Shown piece by piece: positions 44,956-54,388 of a stretch of DNA of 64,000 nucleotides. How positions within the stretch are numbered: the stretch's first letter is position 1; each line of letters opens with the position of its first letter. A model generated the notes under the pieces. It had not been told where the DNA came from and searched no databases. It saw only the letters and a list, made by a program, of their open reading frames with translations. The DNA comes from Janthinobacterium saanense (GTDB taxonomy: Bacteria; Pseudomonadota; Gammaproteobacteria; Burkholderiales; Burkholderiaceae_D), in assembly GCF_014200675.1 (NCBI RefSeq), contig NZ_JACHCI010000008.1:62001-126000 (forward strand), read 5' to 3'. The position numbers were made by a program, and so were the translations under genes.

Positions 44956-45921
44956 ATGCGGCCACCAGCACCTATCGGTACGGCGGTCAACGACGCCATC
45001 GCATGGTGGCTCAAGCTGAGCTCAGGCGAGGCGTGCGAGCAGGACCAGCGCGACTGCGATGCCTGGCGCGGCGCGGCAGCCGAAAACGAACAGGCGTGGC
45101 AACGCCTGCAGCAGGGCATGGCCCAGTCCGTGGGACGTTTGGAGCCGGCGCTCGCACAAGCTGGCAGCAGCCTGCGCGCAACTCTGGTGCGGCCGGCCAG
45201 GCGTCGCGTGCTGCTCAGTGCCGCAGCCGTAGCTGGTAGCGCGTCCGGCGCCTGGCTGCTGAACCGGCAAATACCATTGGCCAATCTGGCCGCCGATCTC
45301 AGTACCGACACGGCGCAGCGGCGCGACTTTGCCCTGCCCGACGGCAGCGTGCTGACGCTGGATGCGCGCAGCCGTGCCGATATCGATTTTTCTGCAGGGC
45401 AGCGCACCATCCATTTGCTGGCCGGTGCCGTGATCGCACAGCCTCAGGCGAACCGGACAACGCCGTTGATCGTCCGTACCCGGCACGGCGAGGTAGGCTC
45501 GCAGGGTGCGCCGGCCATGGTGCGGCTGGAAGAGCAAGCCACCCTGGTCGTGGCGCTGGGCAACACGCTGCAAGTACGCCCGCAAGGCCAGCGCCAGCAC
45601 CTGCTGCAAGCCGGGCAGGGCACACGCTTCGGCCCGGACTGGATAGCCCCGCCCGACCAGGCATTGCGCCCGGCAGCATCGTGGCGCGATGGCTTGCTGG
45701 AAATGCATGACCGGCCCCTGGCCGAGTTTGTTGCCGCGCTACAGCCTTACCAGGCCGGCTTGCTGCAAGTGAGTGCAGCCGCATCCCGCATCCGCATCTC
45801 GGGCCTGTATCCGCTGGACGATACGCAACGCGCCTTGAGCGCCCTGCTGCACACCACGCCCATCGTCCTGAAACGCTACACGCGCTGGTTCACCCTGATC
45901 GACACCCTGCCCGCTGCATAA
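44956..45921 (+). CDS. FecR-type anti-sigma regulator
   Basis: A 321-residue inner-membrane regulator. The cytoplasmic N-terminus (residues 1-80, W-W-L-K-L-S-S-G-E-A and W-R-G-A-A-A-E-N-E-Q-A-W-Q-R-L) binds sigma. One helix follows (V-L-L-S-A-A-A-V-A-G-S-A-S-G-A-W-L-L, about 86-104), preceded by R-R-R. The FecR periplasmic domain shows R-R-D-F-A-L-P-D-G-S-V-L-T-L-D-A-R-S and a secretin-like C-terminal STN-interacting region. The start at 44956 lies one base after the sigma stop; ATG 44935 overlapping the sigma gene is the alternative. It transmits the signal of the receptor at 45999. Confidence 0.9.
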   Translation: MRPPAPIGTAVNDAIAWWLKLSSGEACEQDQRDCDAWRGAAAENEQAWQRLQQGMAQSVGRLEPALAQAGSSLRATLVRPARRRVLLSAAAVAGSASGAWLLNRQIPLANLAADLSTDTAQRRDFALPDGSVLTLDARSRADIDFSAGQRTIHLLAGAVIAQPQANRTTPLIVRTRHGEVGSQGAPAMVRLEEQATLVVALGNTLQVRPQGQRQHLLQAGQGTRFGPDWIAPPDQALRPAASWRDGLLEMHDRPLAEFVAALQPYQAGLLQVSAAASRIRISGLYPLDDTQRALSALLHTTPIVLKRYTRWFTLIDTLPAA

Positions 45922-45998
45922 TTTTTGCTGCGGCACTGACGCTTTTCCATGCTCGGCGCACATCTCCCATATAGCCATCCACCATTGAGGAGATTGTC

Positions 45999-48452
45999 AT
46001 GCGTTTTATCCCTGGCCGCAGCTTGCGGCCCTTGAGTATCTTGCTGGCCCTGGCGTTTGCACTGCCAGCGGTCCCGCCCCTGGCATACGCCCAGACAGAA
46101 ATACAACTGCCATTCCACCTCGCCGCCGACAATCTCGACAAGTCGTTGGCACAGATCGCCAGGCAAGCAGGCGTGGTGCTGTCGTACGATCCGCAACTGG
46201 TGCGCCTGAAACAGGCGCCAGCGATTTCCGGCAACTACGGCGTGCAGACAGCGCTGCGCCAGGCCCTGGCGGGAAGCGGACTGGAACTGGTGATTGCAGC
46301 CGATGGTACTTATACGCTGCGTCCTGCCCCGGCCACCCAGCTGGTCCAGCAAAAACTGCCTTTAGCCACCCTGGCGCCGGTAGTGGTGACAGGCGAGGCC
46401 TACCCTGCAGCCCAAGGTGAAACCAGCGGCACCTATACGGTCAGAAACAGCAGCAGCGCATCCAGGCTGAACCTGTCCTTGCGCGACACGCCACAGTCCG
46501 TCACCGTGGTGACACGCCAGCGCATAGACGACGAGGGCATGAAAAACCTCGACGACGTGCTGCATGCCACCACCGGTGCGGCAGTGACCCGCAACGGCGC
46601 CGAACGTTCCGTGTATTTTTCGCGCGGCCAGGCCATCGATACGCTGCAGGTGGACGGCATCGCAAGCAATATCAGCAATGCCTATTCCTTTGACGCCATC
46701 AACAAGCCCACCACGGAAATCTATGACCGGGTGGAAATCGTGCGCGGCGCCAATGGCTTGCTGGAAGGCGCAGGCAACCCTTCCGCCGCCATCAATATGC
46801 TGCGCAAGCGCCCGACGCAAGAGCGGCAAGTCATCGTCTCGGCATCGCTGGGTTCATGGTCGGACTACCGCGCCATGCTGGACGCCTCTTCGCCGCTGAA
46901 CGAGGCCAAGACCCTGCGCGGACGCAGCGTGTTGGCACTGACCAACGCCAACAGCTATATGCACAATACCGGCAAGGACAATCAGATCCTGTACGGCATC
47001 CTGGAAGCCGACCTGGGCAAGCACACCCTGGCCACCTTGGGGCTGAGCTATCAGAAAGACCGCAATGCCGCTTACGACTGGTCTGGCCTGCCCACGCAGG
47101 AAGACGGCAAGTTTTACCCGATCTCGCGCAGCACCACGCTGACGGGCAAGTGGAACCATCTGGACAAACGCAATACGAATATTTTTGCTGATCTGCAGCA
47201 TCAGCTGGCCGATGGCTGGCAGGTCAAACTGGCAGGCAATGTGCTTTTGGCCAAATCTGACTTCCTGGGCAACTACACGGCACGCGAGGAAGGCGATGTA
47301 TTTTCCCTGAATCCGCGCGGCTTCCTGTATGACGACAAACAAACCAGTCTCGACGCCAGCGTCAGCGGCCCCTTGACCCTGTTCGGCCGCCAGCATGAAC
47401 TGGTGGCCGGCGCCAGCGCGCGCTCGGACAATTTCGACTATCACGGTGGGCGCGACAGCACTTACCACTACTTGCTGGACATGAACAACCTGGGCGCCTT
47501 CAACCCGCCCGCGCCGACCGGACTCAACCCCGATATGTGGAAGTACAACACGACACAGAAACAGCAAGGCCTGTATGGCGCAGGACGCTTCAGCCTGACA
47601 GACGCGACGCAATTCATCCTGGGTAGCCGCGTCAGCTGGATGTCGATAGAGCGCATGACGCAGACGGGTACGCTCACGCAGACGCGCGACAGCAAGCGCG
47701 GCCAATTCACGCCGTATGCCGGCCTGGTGCACACGCTGAACGACAGCTGGTCTGCGTATGGCAGCTACACGGAAATCTTCAAGCCGCAGAGCAATATCGG
47801 CATCGATGGCGCCGTACTGAAACCCATGACGGGACGCAACTATGAGCTGGGCCTGAAAGGCGAATTCCTGGACCGCCGCCTGCAAACGGCGCTCGCCGTC
47901 TTCCGCTCGGAACAGACGGGACGGGCAGACCTGGTCAACAATACAGCGCTATGCCCGGTGGGGGTGTTCTCGTGTTACCGCGCCGCCGAAAAAGTGCGCA
48001 GCACGGGCATCGACATCGAAGCGAGCGGCGCCCTCAGCGACAGCTGGAACATCAGCGCCGGCTACACTTATACCCAGTCGAGCTACGCGGCAGGCGCGCT
48101 GCAGGGGCAGCCCTTTGCCACCGATTTCCCGCGCCATTTATTCAAGGTGGCCAGCGATGTGCGCCTGCCTGGCGCCATGGACAGGCTGCGCGTCGGCGGC
48201 AGCGTGTATGCCCAGAGCAGCATGCTGCAAACCAGCGATGCCGATGAAGACGTGGCTTACCGTATCAAGCAAAGCGGCTACTTCCTGACGGGCTTGCATG
48301 CAGTGCTGGACGTGAGCAAAAGCATGACGCTGCAGTTGAATATAGCCAATGCCCTCGATAAAAAATACATGCAGACGACGGGCAACACGGATTACTGGAA
48401 CTTCTATGGCCAGCCGCGTACCGTCAATCTGGCACTGAGGGCGAAGTTCTAA
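45999..48452 (+). CDS. TonB-dependent siderophore transducer with STN domain (FpvA/FecA-like)
   Basis: An 817-residue outer-membrane receptor. The signal peptide (1-31) ends A-Y-A. An STN signalling domain (about 34-110, L-P-F-H-L-A-A-D-N-L-D-K-S-L-A-Q-I-A-R-Q-A-G) contacts FecR. A TonB-box segment (A-P-V-V-V-T-G-E, near residue 127) and plug (D-T-P-Q-S-V-T-V-V, V-E-I-V-R-G-A-N-G-L-L-E-G-A-G-N-P-S) follow, then a barrel ending V-N-L-A-L-R-A-K-F. The plug resembles FpvA/FoxA-like hydroxamate or pyoverdine receptors; the ligand is not certain. It lies 77 bases after fecR-type gene and completes the surface-signalling trio. Confidence 0.92.
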   Translation: MRFIPGRSLRPLSILLALAFALPAVPPLAYAQTEIQLPFHLAADNLDKSLAQIARQAGVVLSYDPQLVRLKQAPAISGNYGVQTALRQALAGSGLELVIAADGTYTLRPAPATQLVQQKLPLATLAPVVVTGEAYPAAQGETSGTYTVRNSSSASRLNLSLRDTPQSVTVVTRQRIDDEGMKNLDDVLHATTGAAVTRNGAERSVYFSRGQAIDTLQVDGIASNISNAYSFDAINKPTTEIYDRVEIVRGANGLLEGAGNPSAAINMLRKRPTQERQVIVSASLGSWSDYRAMLDASSPLNEAKTLRGRSVLALTNANSYMHNTGKDNQILYGILEADLGKHTLATLGLSYQKDRNAAYDWSGLPTQEDGKFYPISRSTTLTGKWNHLDKRNTNIFADLQHQLADGWQVKLAGNVLLAKSDFLGNYTAREEGDVFSLNPRGFLYDDKQTSLDASVSGPLTLFGRQHELVAGASARSDNFDYHGGRDSTYHYLLDMNNLGAFNPPAPTGLNPDMWKYNTTQKQQGLYGAGRFSLTDATQFILGSRVSWMSIERMTQTGTLTQTRDSKRGQFTPYAGLVHTLNDSWSAYGSYTEIFKPQSNIGIDGAVLKPMTGRNYELGLKGEFLDRRLQTALAVFRSEQTGRADLVNNTALCPVGVFSCYRAAEKVRSTGIDIEASGALSDSWNISAGYTYTQSSYAAGALQGQPFATDFPRHLFKVASDVRLPGAMDRLRVGGSVYAQSSMLQTSDADEDVAYRIKQSGYFLTGLHAVLDVSKSMTLQLNIANALDKKYMQTTGNTDYWNFYGQPRTVNLALRAKF

Positions 48453-48673
48453 AACAGCCGCACCCTGTCCAAGGTTGTTGTGTTACGGCAATGTCGTAGC
48501 GCAACAACAAAGTCCATGACAATATTGATATAAAAATAAACAAAATAGTGATTAATTTCCAATAGGAAATGAAGAAAGTAAAAAAGCAATATATTTGTTC
48601 ATAATTGCAATTTTTTCCCACGCTTCAGTGCTATATTTTGCTCATCGACTTCAGTCCTTTCCGGGAATCCATC

Positions 48674-49351
48674 ATGACCAAATACGCATCGGCTGCAAAA
48701 ATGTTTCAATTGGCTGCGATTGCCGCCGCGTTTGCGCTGAGCGGCGCCGCTCAGGCGACCACCACGCTCACCAATGAATACACGGTCACGACATCGGTCA
48801 GCGCCGCAGGCGTGAATACCTGGACTTTCGATTACAGCGTCTTGAACAACAACCAAGGCATCGGCGGCCAGACCGGCTTCGATGGCTTTACGATCTTCGT
48901 GCCCGTCACGGCCAGCCTGGTCAGCTCTACCGCCCCCGCTCCTTACAACGGTGCACCCGGCTTCTGGTCGCAAGGCAGCAGCGCGCAACTGGACCTGGCT
49001 GGCAACGGTACGCAAAACCTGGTGGCGCCAGCGGGTTACGCCGCCTATACATGGTGGGGTCAAAATACGCAATCCGTGTACACGCCAGGCTCGACAGCGA
49101 ACTTCAGTATTACCTTGAGCAATGTTGCCGTTGGCAATAACACTGTGGGCCTGAGCACGTATTTCGGCTTCGGCGCTGCGACGGCAGAATCTACCAGCAG
49201 CCAGTACGGCAATTATTCTACCTTTACCGGCAACTTCGTTTCACCGGTGGCAGCCGTGCCTGAACCGGGAAGCTACGCCATGCTGCTGGCCGGCCTCGGC
49301 CTGCTGGGTTTCGTGGCACGCCGCAGAAAATCAGGCCGGCACGCTGCTTGA
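48674..49351 (+). CDS. PEP-CTERM sorting-domain exported protein
   Basis: A 225-residue secreted protein. The signal peptide (1-30) ends A-A-Q-A. The mature part is low in charge and rich in Thr, Ser, Asn and Gly. The C-terminal tail is the classic PEP-CTERM sorting signal: V-P-E-P-G-S-Y-A-M-L-L-A-G-L-G-L-L-G then R-R-R-K. Such proteins are cut and anchored or released by exosortase in exopolysaccharide-producing bacteria. The exosortase genes are not in this window. The upstream region (48530-48640) is strikingly AT-rich. ATG at 48674 is chosen as the longer frame adds no export signal. Confidence 0.88.
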   Translation: MTKYASAAKMFQLAAIAAAFALSGAAQATTTLTNEYTVTTSVSAAGVNTWTFDYSVLNNNQGIGGQTGFDGFTIFVPVTASLVSSTAPAPYNGAPGFWSQGSSAQLDLAGNGTQNLVAPAGYAAYTWWGQNTQSVYTPGSTANFSITLSNVAVGNNTVGLSTYFGFGAATAESTSSQYGNYSTFTGNFVSPVAAVPEPGSYAMLLAGLGLLGFVARRRKSGRHAA

Positions 49352-49375
49352 TTTTCACTTTTTAATACTGAGGCC

Positions 49376-49398
49376 AGCCCGCTACCGGCGGGCTTTTT
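49376..49398 (+). terminator. Terminator after the PEP-CTERM gene
   Basis: Seven-base GC-rich stem (AGCCCGC with GCGGGCT) around five bases, then a run of T. Confidence 0.88.
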
Positions 49399-49403
49399 TA
49401 ATG

Positions 49404-49438
49404 TAAAAACGGCCCGGTGCATCATGCCACCGGGCCGT
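49404..49438 (-). terminator. Terminator after rdgC
   Basis: Eleven-base stem (49409-49419 with 49428-49438). The A run at 49404-49408 on the + strand gives the U tract on the leftward rdgC transcript. Confidence 0.85.
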
Positions 49439-49465
49439 CAGTACTGACTGGTTTAAACTGAAGAC

Positions 49466-50362
49466 TTAAGCCGTCGCTTCGCCGCCCAGTGCTGCGACCA
49501 CGTCGGCCATCAACTTGCTCAACTCGCCCGTCATCAGCATCAGGTCGCCGTCGAAACGTTCTTCGTCGTTCTTGGTGCTCGATTCCGTTTCCTTGATCAC
49601 GTCGAGCGGCTTGACGCTCTTGATGGCCAAGGACTCGGTCAGCACGAACGAAATCTTGTCGTTCCAGGTCATGGCCAGGCGCGTGCATTGCTTGCCGGCT
49701 GCGATATGGCGGCGCACATCGTCCGCTTCCAGCGTGTGGCGTACATAGCGCACGGTGGCCTTGCTTTCGCCCGTGGCGCGCAATTCGGTATCCATGTCCA
49801 CCGTGAAACCGGCAGGCGCGTCGTCCGCTTGCAGCCACTCCGTCATCACCGCCACTGGCGAGCGCTGCACGCGCAGGCTTTCCAGCGGCAATTTGTCGAC
49901 GGCTTTCAGCAGCAGCTTGATGACTTCGTCCGCCTTGGCCGGGCTGGCGGCATCGACTACCAGCCAGCCATTGACGGGGTCGATCCAGGTCCACACATTG
50001 CTGCGGATGCTGAAAGCGCGCGGCAGCAACTCGTCGGCCACGCGTTCTTTCAATTCCTTCATGGCTTTCTTGCCCGGTGCAAAACCTTGCGCTTCTTCCA
50101 TTTCAGCGGCGCGGGCCTTGGCGACCTGGTTGATCACAGTCGCTGGCAACAGTTTCTTTTCTGTCCCCAGCAAGATCAGCATCTGCTTGTTCACCACGTG
50201 AACCAGGCCACCGTTAGGGCGCGGCGTATCCCAGCCCTGGCGCATCAGATCCATGCTGGTCGCCGGTGTAAATTTGTTCGAGGCCAATGCCTCTTCCAGT
50301 TGTTCTGGCGTATAAGCCCACGGTGCGGGCAGGCGGTAAATCTGAAGATTCTTGAACCACAT
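49466..50362 (-). CDS. rdgC: Recombination-associated protein RdgC
   Basis: A 298-residue RdgC, close to the 303 residues of E. coli. It begins [11 protein letters not shown] and has the family blocks [40 protein letters not shown] and W-N-D-K-I-S-F-V-L. RdgC forms a ring-shaped dimer on DNA and restrains RecA-driven recombination; in some bacteria it is needed for pilin variation or phage-related functions. Monocistronic. Its place next to dinB adds to the window's DNA-repair theme. Confidence 0.96.
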   Translation of the reverse strand: MWFKNLQIYRLPAPWAYTPEQLEEALASNKFTPATSMDLMRQGWDTPRPNGGLVHVVNKQMLILLGTEKKLLPATVINQVAKARAAEMEEAQGFAPGKKAMKELKERVADELLPRAFSIRSNVWTWIDPVNGWLVVDAASPAKADEVIKLLLKAVDKLPLESLRVQRSPVAVMTEWLQADDAPAGFTVDMDTELRATGESKATVRYVRHTLEADDVRRHIAAGKQCTRLAMTWNDKISFVLTESLAIKSVKPLDVIKETESSTKNDEERFDGDLMLMTGELSKLMADVVAALGGEATA

Positions 50363-50489
50363 AGTTTTTGTCTTCCGTTTGTTTCAGTAGTGCCAAGGGA
50401 ACGCCATTCTACACTTTTGACATGGCGATGCCGTCAAAGGCGCGGTCTGGCGCGGTGCTTTTTTCACATGCAATAAGGGATTAATGCCG

Positions 50490-51695
50490 CTACAGGGCGG
50501 GGAATAGCTCCGCCTGCGCCGGTACTTGCCGCGCTTGCTGTATTTGTAGCGCAGGATCGCACAAGGTCGAGATGCGCACACCCAGCAAACGAATTTTTTT
50601 CTCGAAGGGCACGCGCTTTAAACAATCACGGCTGGCGCGCAGGATGGCAGCCGCGTCCGCTGTCGCGCTGGGCAAGGTGATGTCGCGCGTCACCGTGCTG
50701 AAATCCTCGAAGCGCAGCTTGATGCCCACCGTGCGCCCCGCCAGCGCTTGCTTGTCCAGGTCGCCCGCCACCCGCGTGCACAGGCTTTCCAGCTTTTCCG
50801 ACAACATGGCGCGGTCGCGCACCACCTGCAGATCGCGCTCGAACGTCGTTTCGCGGCTGACCGACTTGGTTTCGCGGCTGGTCTGCACGGGCCGCTCATC
50901 GATACCCTGCGCCGCCTGGCACAGCCAGCTCGTGTACAGGTCGCCAAATTGGGTGCGCAGCATGCCCATATCGGCTTGCGCCAGCTCGCCGATGGTATTG
51001 ACACCCAGCGCCTCGAGCTTGGCGGTGGCCTTGGGACCGATGCCATTGATCTTTTTTGCCGGCAAGGGCCAGACCCGTGTCGCCACATCTTCCGGATGCA
51101 AAATGGTCAAGCCATTCGGTTTTTCCAGGTCGGAACAGATTTTCGCCAGCAGTTTATTCGGTGCCAGGCCGATCGAACACGACAAGCCCGTCGCCTCGAA
51201 CACGGCCGCCTTCAAGCGGGCGGCCATGGCAGGCGCTTGTTCGCCATGGTCGGTCAGGTCGATATAAATCTCGTCGATGCCCACGTTTTGAATCACGGGC
51301 GCAAGATTGGCCACGGCTTGCTTGAAGCGCGCCGAATATTCGCGGTAAGCCTCGAAATCGGCCGGTAATAAAATGCTGTCCGGCGCCAGCTTGGCCGCCT
51401 TCATGATGCCCATGGCGGAAAACACGCCAAAGGCCCGCGCCTCATAGGTGGAGGTGGTGACCACGCCGCGCCCGGCGTAATCGCGCATGCGGGCATATTG
51501 CCGCGTGCCATCGGGCAACAGCACAGGCTGCTGCAAGCGGCCGCCACCGATTACAACCGGCTGGCCGCGCAATTCCGGATATTTCAGCAACTCGACGGAA
51601 GCAAAAAACGCATCCATGTCCAGATGGGCTATCCAACGGCGGGCGTCCCCGCGGCGGGCGTCAGCAAGGGAAGAGACAGATGTGGTCAAGGACAC
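50490..51695 (-). CDS. dinB: DNA polymerase IV (Y-family)
   Basis: A 401-residue translesion polymerase. Catalytic blocks are H-L-D-M-D-A-F-F-A-S-V-E near residue 25 (metal-binding Asp), V-G-I-D-E-I-Y-I-D-L-T (Asp-Glu pair), C-S-I-G-L-A-P-N-K-L-L-A-K-I-C-S-D and the helix-hairpin-helix I-N-G-I-G-P-K-A-T-A-K-L. The little-finger domain follows, and the end A-E-L-F-P-A-L resembles a beta-clamp-binding tail. GTG at 51695 is chosen (V-S-L-T-T start), but the exact start is not certain; GAGG lies at it rather than before. A LexA box 44 bases upstream predicts SOS induction. Confidence 0.94.
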   Translation of the reverse strand: MSLTTSVSSLADARRGDARRWIAHLDMDAFFASVELLKYPELRGQPVVIGGGRLQQPVLLPDGTRQYARMRDYAGRGVVTTSTYEARAFGVFSAMGIMKAAKLAPDSILLPADFEAYREYSARFKQAVANLAPVIQNVGIDEIYIDLTDHGEQAPAMAARLKAAVFEATGLSCSIGLAPNKLLAKICSDLEKPNGLTILHPEDVATRVWPLPAKKINGIGPKATAKLEALGVNTIGELAQADMGMLRTQFGDLYTSWLCQAAQGIDERPVQTSRETKSVSRETTFERDLQVVRDRAMLSEKLESLCTRVAGDLDKQALAGRTVGIKLRFEDFSTVTRDITLPSATADAAAILRASRDCLKRVPFEKKIRLLGVRISTLCDPALQIQQARQVPAQAELFPAL

Positions 51696-51738
51696 CTCGC
51701 GGCGGTTAAGCCTGCCTGCAGACGGTTGCGGCAAGATA

Positions 51739-51754
51739 CTGTGTATGCATACAG
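51739..51754. promoter_or_regulatory. LexA (SOS) box upstream of dinB
   Basis: TACTGTGTATGCATACAGTA (51737-51756) contains CTG-N10-CAG with near-perfect dyad symmetry and conserved flanks. It is the best LexA site in the window. Confidence 0.92.
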
Positions 51755-51878
51755 TATTACCTGAAACGCGGCAGGATGCAAGTTGAAACGAACGGCGCGC
51801 AAGGCCACGACGGGGATCAGCGGTTGCTTTTCTCAATGGCAAGATTAGAATCTTGGCACAACACTAAAAGGAGTTGCC

Positions 51879-54026
51879 TTGTCTATTGCCCATCACGCCA
51901 TGCGTCGCTTGTCGATTTGTTCCGCCATTTTGCCCGCCCTGCTGCTGTCAGGCTTGCCATCCGCCGCGCTGGCGACCGATGCCCCCGTCCCTCCCGTCGC
52001 GGCGAAAACAGCCTGGCAGGAAACCCGCCACGGCACCGTCGTGACCGATGATTACCGCTGGTTACAAAAGAAAACCGATCCCGCCGTGATCGACTACCTG
52101 AATGCGGAAAACGCCTACACGGCAGCCGTGACGGCGACTATACAGCCGCTGGCCGACAAGGTCTTTGCGGAAATCAAGGGCCGCATGCAAGAAGTGGACT
52201 TGTCCGTGCCTGTGCGTATCGGCAACTTCTACTATTACACGCGCACCGAAGCGGGCAAGCAATATGCAATCAATTGCCGCCGCCCCGTGGGTGCGGACGG
52301 CGCGTATGACGCGCAAGCAGCCGAAGAAATCCTGCTGGATCAAAACAAATTAGCCGAAGGCCAGAAATTTTTTTCGGTGCGCGCCTTTTCCGTCAGCCCG
52401 AATGAGCAATTGCTCGCTTACACCACCGACACCACCGGCTTTCGCCAGTACGAATTGCATATCAAGGATTTGAAGACAGGAAAATTGCTGACCGACAGCA
52501 TGCCGCGCGTCACTTCTTTAGCCTGGGCGGCCGACAACGCCACCGTGCTGCTGGTGCAGGAAGACGCCACCACCAAGCGCTCGGACCGCCTGTTCCGCCT
52601 GGCCCTGGGCGGCACGCCGCAAGAGGTTTACCACGAAGCAGTGGAACAATTTGCCATCGGCCTGGGCCGCACGCACGACAAGAAATTCTTTGTACTCGAA
52701 TCGCGCAGCACCGATACCAGCGAAACCTTCTTGCTGCCGACCGACCAGCCCAACGGCGTCTTCACATCGGTATTGCCGCGTGAAAAAGGCCACCGCTACA
52801 GCGTCGAGCACCGCGATGGCCAGCTCTACATCCTCACCAACAAGCATGCCAAGAACTTCCGCGTCGTCAGCGCGCCCCTGTCGGCGCCACAGCACTGGAA
52901 GGAACTGGTGCCGCATGACAAGAATGCCGTCATCAAATCGCTCGACGTGTTCCAGGGTTATCTGGTGGTGATGGAAAAGGCGCGTGCCCTGAACCGCGCG
53001 CGCATCTACGATTTCGCCAGCAAGCACTGGAAAACGGTGCAATTTGACGATCCGGTCTACCTGGCCAACCCGGCCGGCACGCCGGAATTTAACGCCACGC
53101 AATTTCGCATGTCGTATCAATCGCCCGTCACGCCACCGACCGTCATCGATGTGTCGATGAAAGACGGCAAGCGCACGGTGCTGAAACAGCAGGAAGTGGT
53201 CGGCGGTTATGACGCTTCCCGCTACACCACCCAGCGCCTGTGGGTGACAGCGCGCGATGGCGTGCAAGTGCCGCTGTGGGTGGTCTACAAGAAAGGCGTC
53301 AAGCTCGACGGTTCGGCACCGCTGCTGCTGTATTCCTACGGTTCCTACGGCATTTCCACCGAAGCCGGTTTCTCGATTGCCCGCCTCAGCCTGCTGGACC
53401 GTGGCGTGATCTACGTGCAGGCGCATATCCGCGGCGGCACCGACATGGGCGAAGCCTGGCATGAAGACGGCATGCTGATGAAGAAGAAAAACACCTTCAA
53501 TGACTTCATCGACAGCGCCGACTACCTGGTGCGCGAAAAATGGACCAGTCCCAACCGCTTGATCATCCAGGGCGGCAGCGCCGGCGGCCTGCTGATGGGC
53601 GCCGTCGTCAATATGCGCCCGGAACTGTTCCACGCAGTACACGCGGCCGTGCCGTTTGTCGACGTGATGAACACCATGATGGACGCCAGCCTGCCGCTAA
53701 CCACCGGCGAATACCTGGAATGGGGCAATCCGAATGAAAAGGCAGCTTACGACTATATGCTCAGCTACTCGCCTTACGACAACATTGCTCGCAAGAACTA
53801 CCCAGCCATGCTGGTGACGACGGGCTTGAACGATAGCCAGGTGATGTACTGGGAACCGGCCAAATACGTGGCCAAGCTGCGCGCCTACAAGACCGACAAC
53901 CATCCATTGCTGCTGAAAACAAATATGGGCGCCGGTCATGGTGGCGCATCGGGCCGCTATGACGCGATTGCCGAAGGCGCATTTAATACCGCCTGGATGC
54001 TGTCCGAGTGGGGCATTACAGAATAA
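51879..54026 (+). CDS. ptrB: Oligopeptidase B-like S9 serine peptidase, exported
   Basis: A 715-residue prolyl-oligopeptidase family (S9A) enzyme. An N-terminal seven-bladed propeller (residues about 80-440) gates an alpha/beta-hydrolase domain with Ser567 in G-G-S-A-G-G-L-L-M, Asp652 in L-N-D-S-Q-V and His687 in G-A-G-H-G-G-A-S-G-R. The G-G-T-D-M-G-E-A-W-H segment is characteristic of oligopeptidase B, which cuts short peptides after Lys or Arg. Unusually for E. coli PtrB, a signal peptide is present (L-P-A-L-L-L-S-G-L-P-S-A-A-L-A), so the enzyme is periplasmic. Start TTG 51879 has AAAGGAG five bases before; ATG 51900 is an alternative. It is followed by the tRNA promoters. Confidence 0.9.
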   Translation: MSIAHHAMRRLSICSAILPALLLSGLPSAALATDAPVPPVAAKTAWQETRHGTVVTDDYRWLQKKTDPAVIDYLNAENAYTAAVTATIQPLADKVFAEIKGRMQEVDLSVPVRIGNFYYYTRTEAGKQYAINCRRPVGADGAYDAQAAEEILLDQNKLAEGQKFFSVRAFSVSPNEQLLAYTTDTTGFRQYELHIKDLKTGKLLTDSMPRVTSLAWAADNATVLLVQEDATTKRSDRLFRLALGGTPQEVYHEAVEQFAIGLGRTHDKKFFVLESRSTDTSETFLLPTDQPNGVFTSVLPREKGHRYSVEHRDGQLYILTNKHAKNFRVVSAPLSAPQHWKELVPHDKNAVIKSLDVFQGYLVVMEKARALNRARIYDFASKHWKTVQFDDPVYLANPAGTPEFNATQFRMSYQSPVTPPTVIDVSMKDGKRTVLKQQEVVGGYDASRYTTQRLWVTARDGVQVPLWVVYKKGVKLDGSAPLLLYSYGSYGISTEAGFSIARLSLLDRGVIYVQAHIRGGTDMGEAWHEDGMLMKKKNTFNDFIDSADYLVREKWTSPNRLIIQGGSAGGLLMGAVVNMRPELFHAVHAAVPFVDVMNTMMDASLPLTTGEYLEWGNPNEKAAYDYMLSYSPYDNIARKNYPAMLVTTGLNDSQVMYWEPAKYVAKLRAYKTDNHPLLLKTNMGAGHGGASGRYDAIAEGAFNTAWMLSEWGITE

Positions 54027-54051
54027 ATTGCTAGCAAATGAAAAAAAGCGC

Positions 54052-54080
54052 TTGCATCAGGATTTTCAGCGTCCTATAAT
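54052..54080 (+). promoter_or_regulatory. Sigma-70 promoter of the first tRNA unit
   Basis: TTGCAT (54052-54057), 17-base spacer, perfect TATAAT (54075-54080). This is a near-consensus promoter, about 57 bases before tRNA-Val. Confidence 0.9.
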
Positions 54081-54136
54081 AGCGCCTCTTCCAGACGTGG
54101 TGACAAACGTCAGGATAGTTTTCTGAGTCAAGCATA

Positions 54137-54212
54137 GGGTGCTTAGCTCAGTTGGTAGAGCGGCGCCCTTACAAGGCGTAGGTCGGGAGTTCGAGCCTCT
54201 CAGCACCCACCA
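54137..54212 (+). tRNA. tRNA-Val (anticodon TAC), copy 1
   Basis: A 76-base tRNA with CCA encoded. The acceptor stem is GGGTGCT...GCACCC, anticodon loop CTTACAAG gives UAC reading GUA/GUG. The T arm GTTCGAG is normal. Confidence 0.97.
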
Positions 54213-54266
54213 AATCAGAAAACTGTCCAGTGCTTCATGGATCAGCAATACAGATCATACGAGCTT

Positions 54267-54343
54267 GGAGTGGTAGTTCAGTTGGTTAGAATACCGGCCT
54301 GTCACGTCGGGGGTCGCGGGTTCGAGTCCCGTCCGCTCCGCCA
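54267..54343 (+). tRNA. tRNA-Asp (anticodon GTC), copy 1
   Basis: A 77-base tRNA with CCA encoded. Acceptor stem GGAGTGG pairs with the CCGCTCC end; the anticodon loop CTGTCAC gives GUC. T loop TTCGAGT is normal. It is 54 bases after tRNA-Val. Confidence 0.97.
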
Positions 54344-54350
54344 ATAAAAG

Positions 54351-54388
54351 AAAAGCCCTTTGGTTCTCTGAACCGAAGGGCTTTTCCC
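54351..54388 (+). terminator. Terminator of tRNA unit 1
   Basis: A 16-base stem with one wobble pair (54351-54366 with 54370-54385), TCT loop, ending in a T-rich stretch. An identical copy serves unit 2. Confidence 0.9.

Noticed and set aside
48475-48500. Terminator after the first STN receptor gene.
   Set aside because: A 13-base stem with two wobble pairs exists, but CAACAA repeats rather than T follow; left unassigned.
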